This document shows positions 1-7,609 of a stretch of DNA of 64,000 bases, one piece after another; position 1 is the first letter of the stretch, and the number at the start of each line of letters is the position of its first letter. The translations under genes were made by a program, and so were the position numbers. Origin of the DNA: Haloprofundus salinisoli (GTDB lineage Archaea > Halobacteriota > Halobacteria > Halobacteriales > Haloferacaceae); the NCBI RefSeq assembly GCF_020097815.1, contig NZ_CP083663.1, positions 2,480,001 through 2,544,000 of the forward strand. Reading direction: 5' to 3'. The notes below the pieces were generated by a model. The model was not told where the DNA came from, did not search any database, and was given only the letters and a program-made list of their open reading frames with translations.

Positions 1-730
1 CGAGGAAGCAGTCGAACGGACTCGGCGTCGCGCCGACGCTGTTCTGGTAGAAGCCGAACTTCTCGTCAAGTTCCTCGTCGTCGGTGACGAGCGCACCGCC
101 GACCACGTCGGAGTGGCCGCCGAGATACTTCGTCAGCGAGTGGCTGACGACGTCCGCGCCGTGTTCGAGCGGGCGCTGGAGGTACGGCGTCGCGAACGTG
201 TTGTCGACGGCGCAGAGCGCGTCGTTGTCGTGGGCGATGTCGGCGAGCGCCGCGATGTCGTTGACGCGCATGAGCGGGTTCGTCGGCGTCTCGACCCACA
301 GCAAGGCCGTCTCCTCGCGCATCGCGTCGGCGACCGCGTCGTGGTCGGTCGTGTCGACGAAGTCGAACGCGACGTCGTACTGCTCGTACACCTGCGTGAA
401 GATGCGGTGGGTCCCGCCGTAGACGTCGTCGCCGGTGACGACGTGGTCACCGGATTCGAGCAGATTCAGCACGGTGTTTATCGAGCCCATCCCCGAGGAG
501 AAGCAGCGACCGTACGCGCCGCCTTCGAGGCTGGCGAGGTTCTCCTCTAAGGCCGTTCGCGTCGGGTTGCCCGTACGCGAGTACTCGTAGCCGCGGTGCT
601 CGCCCGGCGCGTCCTGCTCGTAGGTGGAGCTCGCGTAGATTGGCGTCATCAACGCCCCCGTCTCCGGGTCCGGTTCTTGGCCGTCGTGAATCGCGCGCGT
701 CTCGATTCGTGGCTCGGAGTTACCGTCCAT
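1..730 (-). CDS. metB: Cystathionine gamma-synthase/lyase family PLP enzyme (partial, C-terminus off the left edge)
   Basis: The minus-strand reading frame opens at ATG 728-730 and runs off the left edge, giving about 243 residues. The N-terminal part has the family landmarks: ETRAIHDGQEPD, the PIYASSTYEQ segment, YSRTGNPTR, and SSGMGSINTVL before the cofactor region. The PLP-binding lysine is visible in HSLTKYLGGHSDVVGG. The family performs trans-sulfuration or gamma-replacement on homoserine esters with cysteine. Whether this copy is a synthase (methionine direction) or a lyase (cysteine direction) cannot be decided from the sequence. The split methionine synthase 4 kb away makes a methionine role reasonable. 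The start is well supported by family length. Confidence 0.88.
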   Translation of the reverse strand, partial: MDGNSEPRIETRAIHDGQEPDPETGALMTPIYASSTYEQDAPGEHRGYEYSRTGNPTRTALEENLASLEGGAYGRCFSSGMGSINTVLNLLESGDHVVTGDDVYGGTHRIFTQVYEQYDVAFDFVDTTDHDAVADAMREETALLWVETPTNPLMRVNDIAALADIAHDNDALCAVDNTFATPYLQRPLEHGADVVSHSLTKYLGGHSDVVGGALVTDDEELDEKFGFYQNSVGATPSPFDCFL

Positions 731-786
731 ACGGAGAGGTGACCGCAGAGGCGTGTTACTCTTACTCTTCCGCGGCGCGGGAGCGT

Positions 787-799
787 GTCTTTTATAATC
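787..799 (+). promoter_or_regulatory. TATA box of the rpl21e-rpoF operon
   Basis: The segment TCTTTTATAATCC lies about 30 bases before the rpl21e ATG at 827. A haloarchaeal TATA box at this distance would start a transcript with a very short leader. Confidence 0.6.
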
Positions 800-826
800 C
801 GACCGTGAGTAACCCACTCCACAACC

Positions 827-1120
827 ATGCCGAGTTCGAACGGTCCACTTAAGGGCAGCACGAGAGGCAAACTGACGAACCACCCGCGAGAGCGCGGCAC
901 CTCCCCGCCGCAGCGCGCGATTCAGGAGTTCGAGGTCGGACAGAAAGTCCACCTCAACATCGACCCGAGCGTCCGCAAGGGGCGTTTCCACCCGCGTTTC
1001 AACGGCCACACCGGCGAGGTCCTGGGTAAACAGGGTCGCGCGTTCAAGGTCGAGATCAACGACGGCGGGAAGGCGAAGACGGTCATCACGCGCCCGGCGC
1101 ACCTCCGCGCGCAGAAGTAG
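827..1120 (+). CDS. rpl21e: 50S ribosomal protein L21e
   Basis: This 97-residue basic protein is typical of archaeal/eukaryotic L21e. It shows the N-terminal stretch [20 protein letters not shown], an SH3-like barrel core with the [20 protein letters not shown] segment, and the [18 protein letters not shown] repeat. It is a component of the large ribosomal subunit. The length is normal and ATG 827 follows a TATA box. It is followed with no gap by rpoF, whose start codon directly follows the stop. This coupling of a ribosomal protein with an RNA polymerase subunit is conserved in archaea. Confidence 0.97.
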   Translation: MPSSNGPLKGSTRGKLTNHPRERGTSPPQRAIQEFEVGQKVHLNIDPSVRKGRFHPRFNGHTGEVLGKQGRAFKVEINDGGKAKTVITRPAHLRAQK

Positions 1121-1477
1121 ATGACGATATTCAAAGAGAAGCTCGACGAGGAGTACCTCACCATCTCGGAGGTAAAGCCGCTGCTGCAGGATGTCGAAGC
1201 GGAGCGGGCGGCCGACGAGGAGCGTGAGCTCCGCTACGAGTTGGCGCGCTCTATCGAGCACGTCAATCGCTTTGCGGTCCTCGACCCGGAAGAGTCGCGC
1301 GAACTCGTCGAAGAGCTGCTCGAACAGGAGAAAGTCGACGAACAGACCGCGTTCAAGATCGCCGACCTTCTTCCGCAGGACCGCAACGAACTCCGCGCCG
1401 TCTACGCGCAGCAGCGCTACGCGCTCTCCGGTGACGAGCTCGACGACATTCTCGACGTCGTCGCCAAGTACGCGTAG
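1121..1477 (+). CDS. rpoF: DNA-directed RNA polymerase subunit F (Rpb4 family)
   Basis: This 118-residue acidic, largely helical protein matches archaeal RpoF/Rpb4. It begins MTIFKEKLDEEYLTISEVK, and its C-terminal HRDC-like part carries ADLLPQDRNELRAVYAQQR. With RpoE (Rpb7) it forms the polymerase stalk that helps open promoters and binds nascent RNA. The start codon abuts the rpl21e stop, so translation is probably coupled. After the stop there is an AT-rich run (TATTTTTTAAATAG, about 1484-1497) that may terminate this unit or act as the promoter of the next gene. Confidence 0.95.
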   Translation: MTIFKEKLDEEYLTISEVKPLLQDVEAERAADEERELRYELARSIEHVNRFAVLDPEESRELVEELLEQEKVDEQTAFKIADLLPQDRNELRAVYAQQRYALSGDELDDILDVVAKYA

Positions 1478-1519
1478 CCGGCCTATTTTTTAAATAGCCC
1501 GTCGCCGTACACGTCCGTT

Positions 1520-2116
1520 ATGTCTGGTTCCGAGCGCGGTGACGGCGAGGCCGAGAGTCGACCGCAGTACGCAGTCGTCCTCGACTATCTCCCCTACGGG
1601 AAATCGGACGACGACCGCCCGCGGTACCAGAAACAGCCGATAGCGTACGCGCTCGGCGAAGAACGGTTTCGACTCGTCGAACTCACCTTCGACGACGACG
1701 CCGACGTGAGCATCGGCGACCGCATCGCTATCGAGCCGAACTCGGCGCGAGAGCACATCCAGCGTATCCGAACCGTCGAGTACGGCGACCTCTCGAACGG
1801 CGCGGTCAACGAACTGGAGTACGTCGTCGCCGACATCATCGACGCCGACGAGGAACGCTTCGTCACCTTCTACGACGACGCCCAACCGATCACGATTCGT
1901 CTCCACCAGTTGGACCTCCTCCCCGGCATCGGCAAGACGCTGCGAAACAACATCCTCGAACAGCGAAAACGACAGCCGTTCGAGAACTTCGACGACCTCC
2001 AGGAGCGCGTCTCAGGCCTCCATCGACCCAAGGAGGTGCTCGCGGAGCGAATCATCGAGGAGCTCCGAGACGAGGACCTGAAGTACAAGGCGTTCGTTCG
2101 TCGGTCGAACGACTGA
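1520..2116 (+). CDS. DUF655 family protein, predicted RNA/DNA-binding HhH protein
   Basis: This 198-residue protein belongs to the archaeal DUF655 family. It has an N-terminal OB-like region (QYAVVLDYLPYGK) and a C-terminal helix-hairpin-helix (LDLLPGIGKTLRNNILEQR, about residues 131-149). The gene is nearly always found between rpoF and ksgA in archaea, as here, which suggests a role in nucleic-acid metabolism, perhaps ribosomal RNA. The biochemical activity is not established. ATG 1520 lies about 25-30 bases after an AT-rich TATA-like element. Confidence 0.85.
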   Translation: MSGSERGDGEAESRPQYAVVLDYLPYGKSDDDRPRYQKQPIAYALGEERFRLVELTFDDDADVSIGDRIAIEPNSAREHIQRIRTVEYGDLSNGAVNELEYVVADIIDADEERFVTFYDDAQPITIRLHQLDLLPGIGKTLRNNILEQRKRQPFENFDDLQERVSGLHRPKEVLAERIIEELRDEDLKYKAFVRRSND

Positions 2117-2214
2117 CGGGGCGACTGCGGCCTCTCTCGCCGAGCGGTGCCACGAAGCGAGCGACCGCGAATCGGAACGGGAACTTTACCCACGTCCGGC
2201 GTGAACTCCGCTCA

Positions 2215-3087
2215 ATGACTGGGTCGGACGGACAGTCCCACAGCTCGGAGCGACGCAACCCGGACGCCCTGATTCGACGCGCCGGCGCTCGCGGCGACCC
2301 CGACCACGACCAACACTTTCTGGTCGACGACCGCGTGCTCGACCGCATCCCCGGCTACCTCCCCGACGGAGCCGACACGAGTCACGTCCTCGAAATCGGC
2401 GGTGGTCCGGGCGCGCTGACCGACCGCCTGTTGGCCGTCGCCGACCGCGTGACCGTCGTGGAACGCGACCCGACGTTCGCTGCGTTTCTCGAACGGGAGT
2501 TCCGCGGCGAAATCGAGGCGGGGACGCTGACAGTCGTCGAGGGAGACGCGCTCGACGTCGACCTCCCCGAGTTCACCGCCTGTGTGGCGAACCTCCCGTA
2601 CGGCGTCTCCAGCGAGATTACGTTCCGACTGCTGCCGAAGAAGCGTGCGATGGTACTGATGTTCCAGAGGGAGTTCGCCGACCGGATGGTCGCCGACCCC
2701 GGAACCGCCGAGTACGGCCGCCTCTCGGTGAGCACCCAGCACTACGCCGAGGCCGAACTCGTCGAACCCGTGCCGCCGACGGCGTTCTCGCCGCCGCCGG
2801 CCGTCGACAGCGCCATCGTCCGCCTGACCCCGCGCGACCCCGACTACGAGGTCGACGACGAGCAGTTCTTCTTAGACTTCGTGAAGGCCATCTTCACGCA
2901 GCGACGGAAGACGGTCCGAAACGGTATCCGAAACACGGCGCACATCTCGGGACTTTCGGACCCAGACGCCGTCGTCGACGCCGCGCCCGAGGAACTGCTG
3001 CGAAAGCGCGCCGGGAAGGTGACGCCGAAGGAGTTCGCCGAACTGGCCGCCATCGCGTCCGAGTTCCGCGGGGGTGGCGATGGATAG
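2215..3087 (+). CDS. ksgA: 16S rRNA (adenine-N6,N6)-dimethyltransferase KsgA/Dim1
   Basis: This 290-residue Rossmann methyltransferase dimethylates the two adjacent adenines of the 3'-terminal hairpin of 16S rRNA during small-subunit maturation. The SAM motif LEIGGGPGALT is at about residues 59-69 and the catalytic NLPYGVSSE at about 127-135. The N-terminal HDQHFLVDD segment fits the usual QNFLxD motif. The C-terminal domain has QRRKTVRN, which is diagnostic. Length is normal. The following mscS gene starts inside its 3' end, so the two are probably cotranscribed. Confidence 0.96.
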   Translation: MTGSDGQSHSSERRNPDALIRRAGARGDPDHDQHFLVDDRVLDRIPGYLPDGADTSHVLEIGGGPGALTDRLLAVADRVTVVERDPTFAAFLEREFRGEIEAGTLTVVEGDALDVDLPEFTACVANLPYGVSSEITFRLLPKKRAMVLMFQREFADRMVADPGTAEYGRLSVSTQHYAEAELVEPVPPTAFSPPPAVDSAIVRLTPRDPDYEVDDEQFFLDFVKAIFTQRRKTVRNGIRNTAHISGLSDPDAVVDAAPEELLRKRAGKVTPKEFAELAAIASEFRGGGDG

Positions 3088-4264
3088 CGTCTGGCTCCTA
3101 CAGGTCGAGAAACCCGGATGGCGCGGGCTGATTCCGTGGCTGGCGAACGCCGAACCGTACCCCGAGGCACAGGTTCTCGTCACCGTCGTCATCTCCGTCT
3201 CCCTGTTGGCGTTCAGACGCGGCGCACACGGGTGGGCCGACAATCACGGGTGGGACGTCTCGGAGCTTCTGGTCTCCGGAGTCATCGCGCTCGTCTCGAC
3301 ACTCGGCATCGTCATCCTCATCGGAACGTGGGGGCTGACGAACGAGTTGAACAACGCGTACGGCGATCTCGACCTCACCACCCAGATTCCGAAGGTCGCA
3401 CTCGCGTTCATCCTCATCGGCGCGGCGTACGCGCTCACCGGGTTCATCGGCCGCCTCATCCAACGGTTCGCGGGTTCGAGCGACATCACCGAACACCAGC
3501 GCGAACTCATCTACCGACTGACGCAGGTCAGCATCTACTCGCTCGTCGGTCTCGTCGTCATCGGCCTGCTTACCGAGAACGTCGGCAACCTGCTGGTCGG
3601 GGCCGGTTTTCTCGGTATCGTCGTCGGTATGGCCGCGCGACAGACGCTCGGGTCGGTGCTGGCGGGGTTCGTGTTGATGTTCTCGCGCCCGTTCGAGATC
3701 GGCGACTGGATCGAAATCGGCGACAACGAGGGGATCGTCACTCACGTCTCCATCGTGTCGACCCGACTCCAGACGTTCGACGGCGAGTACGTGATGATTC
3801 CGAACGACGACGTGAGCGCGAAAGCCATCGTCAATCGTACCCGAAAGGGCCGACTCCGCATCGAAGTCGACGTCGGCATCGACTACGACGCGGACGCCGA
3901 CTACGCCGCCGAGGTCGCGCTCGAAGCCGTAAAAGACCTCGACGACGTCCTGTCGGTCCCGTCGCCGCAGGTCGTGTTCAAGGAGTTCGGCGAGTCGGGG
4001 ATCATCCTCGGCGTCCGCGCCTGGATAGACAACCCCAGCGCTCGTCGGAAGTGGCGCACCCGAACGGCGGTCATCTCGGCGGTAAAATCCGGTTACGAGG
4101 AGGAGGACATCAACATCCCGTTCCCGGTGCGCGAACTGATGGGCCGGGGGCCGGCGGGCGGCTTCGAACTCGCCGGCGAGTCGCGTTCGGTGCGGGCGAA
4201 CGCCAGCACCGACGGCGGCGAGAGCGGTGGACAGCGAGAGAACAGCGAGGATGAGAGCCGATGA
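3080..4264 (+). CDS. mscS: Mechanosensitive ion channel of the MscS family
   Basis: The protein is about 394 residues, with an N-terminal membrane part (helices around residues 30-50, 65-90, 105-125, 145-170) and the MscS pore/upper-beta region (VGAGFLGIVVGMAARQTLGS, then FEIGDWIEIGDNEGIVTHVS). It would release solutes during osmotic downshift, a real hazard for a halophile. I chose ATG 3080, which overlaps the ksgA stop by 8 bases. A GTG at 3074 is the alternative. The acidic C-terminal tail (after about residue 355) is low complexity. Its stop overlaps the next ATG (ATGA). Confidence 0.92.
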   Translation: MDSVWLLQVEKPGWRGLIPWLANAEPYPEAQVLVTVVISVSLLAFRRGAHGWADNHGWDVSELLVSGVIALVSTLGIVILIGTWGLTNELNNAYGDLDLTTQIPKVALAFILIGAAYALTGFIGRLIQRFAGSSDITEHQRELIYRLTQVSIYSLVGLVVIGLLTENVGNLLVGAGFLGIVVGMAARQTLGSVLAGFVLMFSRPFEIGDWIEIGDNEGIVTHVSIVSTRLQTFDGEYVMIPNDDVSAKAIVNRTRKGRLRIEVDVGIDYDADADYAAEVALEAVKDLDDVLSVPSPQVVFKEFGESGIILGVRAWIDNPSARRKWRTRTAVISAVKSGYEEEDINIPFPVRELMGRGPAGGFELAGESRSVRANASTDGGESGGQRENSEDESR

Positions 4265-4899
4265 GCGGCGACGAGAAGGGTAAACCGGAGACGGCGACCC
4301 GCGACTCGCTGGCCGACCGCCGCGGCGTCGAAACGCGCGTCTACCAACCGGCCGAAGACTCCGGTCTGCTTGCGAAAGCCGCGGTCGAACACGCCCGCGG
4401 ACGAACGCTCGAAGTCGGCACCGGATCGGGGTGGATTGCCGCGAAAGTCGCCGCCGAAACCGACGCCGACGTCGTCGCCTCCGACCTCAACCCCCACGCC
4501 TGCCGGCAGGCGAAAGCGAGGTCGGAGGACCTGCGAGCGGCGGGCGGGGAGGGGTTCGACGTCGCCCGCGCGGACCTCTTCTCGCCGTTCGCCGACGGCG
4601 CGTTCGACACAGTGCTTTTCAATCCGCCGTATCTGCCGACCGACCCCGACAACGAGTGGGGCGACTGGATGGAAGTCGCGCTGTCAGGCGGCGAGTCCGG
4701 CCGAGAACTCATCGACCCGTTCGTCGACGGCGTCGGCCGCGTGCTCGCCGACGGTGGACAGGCGCTACTTCTCGTGAGCAGTCTCTCGGGCTACGACGAG
4801 GTGGTTCAGCGCGCCGAGAACCGCGGGTTCGAAGTCGAACCGGTCGTCGAGGAGTCGTACCCGTTCGAGACGCTGTCGATTCTTCGACTTACCGACTGA
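4261..4899 (+). CDS. HemK2/MTQ2-type class I methyltransferase (probable release-factor glutamine methyltransferase)
   Basis: This 212-residue SAM-dependent methyltransferase has motif I LEVGTGSGW (residues 50-58) and the NPPY signature (121-124) shared by N5-glutamine and N6-adenine methyltransferases. Archaeal members of this size correspond to HemK2/Mtq2, which methylates the GGQ glutamine of aRF1, usually with the zinc protein Trm112. No Trm112 gene is seen here. It overlaps mscS by 4 bases (ATGA), so it closes the ksgA-mscS-hemK2 unit. The substrate is inferred from the family. Confidence 0.88.
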   Translation: MSGDEKGKPETATRDSLADRRGVETRVYQPAEDSGLLAKAAVEHARGRTLEVGTGSGWIAAKVAAETDADVVASDLNPHACRQAKARSEDLRAAGGEGFDVARADLFSPFADGAFDTVLFNPPYLPTDPDNEWGDWMEVALSGGESGRELIDPFVDGVGRVLADGGQALLLVSSLSGYDEVVQRAENRGFEVEPVVEESYPFETLSILRLTD

Positions 4900-4983
4900 C
4901 TCGCGCTTGGAAGCCCAGATATAACTCATGAGCATTTTCCCCATTAGCAAATATTAAGCGTCGGCATTTCTTAGCCAGGAGTG

Positions 4984-6006
4984 ATGACCGAACTCGTAGC
5001 CACGACGCCGGGGCTGCATCCGTTGCCCGACTGGGCGAAGCAGCGGCTCTCGGAGTTGAAAGGCCACCAGAAAGGCGACCTCATAAGCGGCGACGAGGGG
5101 CCCGAAATCGTCGACGCGTACGAGCAGACGCGCGAAGAAGTCGTCGCCGACCAGCAGGGCGCGAACCTCGACCGGATCGTCGAGGGGCAACTTCGCTGGG
5201 ACGACAACCTCGCGCACCCGTTGACCGTCCACGACAACGTCGAGACGGGCGGCATCGTCCGCTACTACGACAACAACAACTTCTACCGCGACCCGCAGGT
5301 CGCCGGCGAGCTCGACTTCTCCGGCGACGTGGCGGCGGAACTGGAGTCGGCGAGCGAACTGCTCGGCGGCGACGACGCGCTGCAGGCCGTCCTCCCGGGG
5401 CCGTACTCGCTGGCCGACCTCGCTACCGACGAGCACTACGGCGACGACGCGGAGTTCCTGGACGCGGTCGGCGAGTTCCTCGCCGGTGAGGTCGAGGCGT
5501 TCCCCGAGCACGAGACGCTGTTTCTCCTCGAACCGTCGCTCGTCGAGAACGCGCCCGGTGACGACCTCGACGCGCGAGCGAGCGAGGCCATCGATACGGT
5601 GGCGGCGGCGACGGACGCCGACGTCGTCGTCCACAGCTACTGGGGCGCGCTGGAGGAGAAAGTCTATGCGCACCTGATGGACGCCGACGTCGACGCCATC
5701 GGCTTCGACGTGGTGGCGGGCGACCGCTCGCGGACGCTCTACAACGTCAACGAGTACGGCACGAAAGAGAGCGTGGCGCTCGGCCTCGTCGACGGCCAGA
5801 ACACGCTCGTCGAGTCGCCCGGGACCGTCCGCGACCGCATCGAGTGGGTGCAAGAGCAGATTCCCGCACAGGAGTTCGACACCGTCTACGCGACGAGCAA
5901 CACCGAACTGTTCTACCTGCCGGTGAACAAGTACCAAGAGAAACTCGCCGCCTTGGCCGAGGGCGTCGCTCTCGCTCGCGGCGAGGAGACGGAGGTGCGA
6001 GCATGA
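4984..6006 (+). CDS. MetE-like barrel protein lacking zinc cysteines (split methionine synthase partner)
   Basis: This protein of about 340 residues is a MetE/UROD-superfamily TIM barrel, preceding and overlapping (ATGA) the catalytic MetE homologue. In the region where the partner has the zinc ligands HVC, this protein has VHSYWG. Where the partner has SPDCGLK, it has SNTELFY, so two cysteine ligands are missing. It therefore resembles the non-catalytic N-terminal half of bacterial MetE, encoded as a separate gene. It may bind the methyl donor or stabilise the catalytic barrel. ATG 4984 is preferred over the adjoining GTG 4981. An AT-rich element (AAATATTAAG) lies about 25 bases upstream. 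Confidence 0.85.
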   Translation: MTELVATTPGLHPLPDWAKQRLSELKGHQKGDLISGDEGPEIVDAYEQTREEVVADQQGANLDRIVEGQLRWDDNLAHPLTVHDNVETGGIVRYYDNNNFYRDPQVAGELDFSGDVAAELESASELLGGDDALQAVLPGPYSLADLATDEHYGDDAEFLDAVGEFLAGEVEAFPEHETLFLLEPSLVENAPGDDLDARASEAIDTVAAATDADVVVHSYWGALEEKVYAHLMDADVDAIGFDVVAGDRSRTLYNVNEYGTKESVALGLVDGQNTLVESPGTVRDRIEWVQEQIPAQEFDTVYATSNTELFYLPVNKYQEKLAALAEGVALARGEETEVRA

Positions 6007-7076
6007 GCCGAGACGCCGACAACAGAGCCCAGTTCCGCCCGGAGAGTCACGAGAACGACCACTTCCTCCTGACGACGGTGGTCGGCAGCTATCCGAAGCC
6101 GAAGTGGCTCAACCGCGCAAAGGACCTCGCCGAGAACGAGGAGGCGCGCTTCGACGCCGACAACCTCGCGGAGGCGTACGACGACGCCTCGGAGGTCATC
6201 ACCCACGAACACGAACGCGCCGGCCTCGACACCGTCGTCGACGGCGAGATGCGCCGCAACGAGATGGTCGAGTTCTTCGCGCACCGCATCGACGGTTACG
6301 AGTTCAACGGCCCCGTCAAGGTGTGGGGTCACAACTACTTCGACAAGCCGAGCGTCGCCGACGAGGTCGAGTACGACGAACCGTGGTTGGTCGACGAGTT
6401 CGAGTTCACCCGCGACGTCGCCTCTCGACCGGTCAAAGTCCCCATCACGGGTCCGTACACGCTGGCGAACTGGTCGTTCAACGAGGCGTACGAAAACGAA
6501 GAAGAACTCGCCTACGACCTCGCGGACCTCGTCAACCTCGAAATCGAGAAACTCGTCGAAGCGGGCGCGCGCTACGTCCAGATAGACGAACCCGCGCTGG
6601 CGACGACGCCCGACGACCACGCCATCGTCGGCGAGTGCCTCGAACGCATCGCCGACGGCATCCCCGAGGAAGTCCGAATCGGCCTGCACGTCTGCTACGG
6701 CGACTACTCGCGCATCTACCCCGAACTCAACGACTACCCCATCGACGAGTTCGACGTCGAACTCTGCAACGGCGGCTACGAGCAGATCGACGTGTTCACC
6801 GAACCCGACTTCGAGCCGGACCTCGCGCTCGGCGTCGTCGACGCCCACACCGCCGAAGTCGAACCCATCGAGGAGATAAAGGAGAACATCAAGCAGGGGC
6901 TGAGGGTCGTCCCGCCGGAGAAGCTCACCATCTCGCCGGACTGCGGTCTCAAACTGCTGCCGCGCGAGATCGCCTACGGCAAGATGGAGAACATGGTCAC
7001 CGCCGCCCGCGAAGTCGAGAGGGAACTCGACGCGGGCGAAATCGATATCGACGCGCCCGTGCCGACGGCCGACTGA
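6003..7076 (+). CDS. metE: Methionine synthase, cobalamin-independent (MetE catalytic barrel)
   Basis: This 357-residue protein corresponds to the C-terminal catalytic half of MetE. It starts with the typical TTVVGSYPKPKWL (residues about 24-36). It has VDGEMRRNEMVEFF, the substrate segment YVQIDEPALATTP, and the zinc ligands in GLHVCYGDYS and ISPDCGLKLL. It transfers a methyl group to homocysteine. Because the folate-binding N-terminal half is a separate gene, the methyl donor may differ from that of bacterial MetE. The start at 6003 is chosen for the ATGA overlap with the upstream partner. Upstream extension is out of family. Confidence 0.92.
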   Translation: MSRDADNRAQFRPESHENDHFLLTTVVGSYPKPKWLNRAKDLAENEEARFDADNLAEAYDDASEVITHEHERAGLDTVVDGEMRRNEMVEFFAHRIDGYEFNGPVKVWGHNYFDKPSVADEVEYDEPWLVDEFEFTRDVASRPVKVPITGPYTLANWSFNEAYENEEELAYDLADLVNLEIEKLVEAGARYVQIDEPALATTPDDHAIVGECLERIADGIPEEVRIGLHVCYGDYSRIYPELNDYPIDEFDVELCNGGYEQIDVFTEPDFEPDLALGVVDAHTAEVEPIEEIKENIKQGLRVVPPEKLTISPDCGLKLLPREIAYGKMENMVTAAREVERELDAGEIDIDAPVPTAD

Positions 7077-7091
7077 GCCGTCGACGCGCGG

Positions 7092-7298
7092 TTAGGCGTC
7101 TATCATCACGTCGGTCGCTTTCACGACGGCGTCGACGGACTCGCCCTCCGTGAGGTCGAGGCGCTCGGCGGAGTTCGCAGTGATGACCGCCGCCACCGTC
7201 TGTCCGTCGTTCAGTTCGAGCTGTACTTCCGCGGTGCTCTCGCCGATTTCGAGGGACTCGATGGTCCCCGAGAGTCGGTTGCGCGCGCTGAGCGTCAT
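7092..7298 (-). CDS. TOBE (Mop-like) domain protein
   Basis: This 68-residue protein is a single TOBE/Mop domain: MTLSARNRLSGTIESLEIG, then a second half with AAVITANSAERLDLTEG and VDAVVKATDVMI. Stand-alone Mop domains bind molybdate or tungstate oxyanions and act in storage or sensing. No molybdate transport genes are in this window, so the ligand is inferred from the family. The start at 7298 (ATG) gives the canonical domain boundary. It is convergent with metE, 15 bases apart. Confidence 0.85.
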   Translation of the reverse strand: MTLSARNRLSGTIESLEIGESTAEVQLELNDGQTVAAVITANSAERLDLTEGESVDAVVKATDVMIDA

Positions 7299-7331
7299 GC
7301 GAGTTTGGTGCCACGAGCAGTGAGAAAAACG

Positions 7332-7372
7332 TTCGTCGCGAGCGTGCAACGGAGGAACGAACGCGCGACGAA
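7332..7372. repeat. Inverted repeat between the TOBE gene and the symporter operon
   Basis: TTCGTCGCG (7332-7340) and CGCGACGAA (7364-7372) are perfect 9-base inverted arms separated by 23 bases. They lie between two divergently transcribed genes, upstream of both starts. They could be an operator or an RNA hairpin. No function is shown. Confidence 0.45.
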
Positions 7373-7459
7373 GCGGCGAACGCGGCGGTTCGGGTCCGCT
7401 GCGCCGAGGAGGTGAACGACCACGTAAGCTTTTGTTCCTCGTCGAACAACACGCTCGGT

Positions 7460-7609
7460 ATGCTAGCAATGAGTACACTCGATTGGGTCGGCTTAGTCGG
7501 GCCGTTCGTCGTGTTCTTCGTGATGTTAGTGGGCTACTACGTCCTCGAAGGGCGGCGGGAGAAACGGCTCCGCGAACAGTACGAGTCGGAGGGCAACCGT
7601 GCGAGCTGA
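7460..7609 (+). CDS. Small membrane protein, putative symporter accessory subunit
   Basis: The protein is about 49 residues: a start MLAMSTLDW, one hydrophobic transmembrane segment (VGLVGPFVVFFVMLVGYYVL) and a charged tail rich in Arg/Glu. Its stop overlaps the GTG start of the following sodium:solute symporter, so the two are translationally coupled. Tiny single-helix proteins occur upstream of SSS-family symporters in many prokaryotes and are thought to be accessory subunits. That role is inferred from position. ATG 7469 is an alternative start. Confidence 0.75.
   Translation: MLAMSTLDWVGLVGPFVVFFVMLVGYYVLEGRREKRLREQYESEGNRAS

Noticed and set aside
2215-4264. Frameshift or fusion between ksgA and mscS because their frames overlap
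   Set aside because: Both proteins are complete by family length, and the 8-base overlap is ordinary translational coupling.
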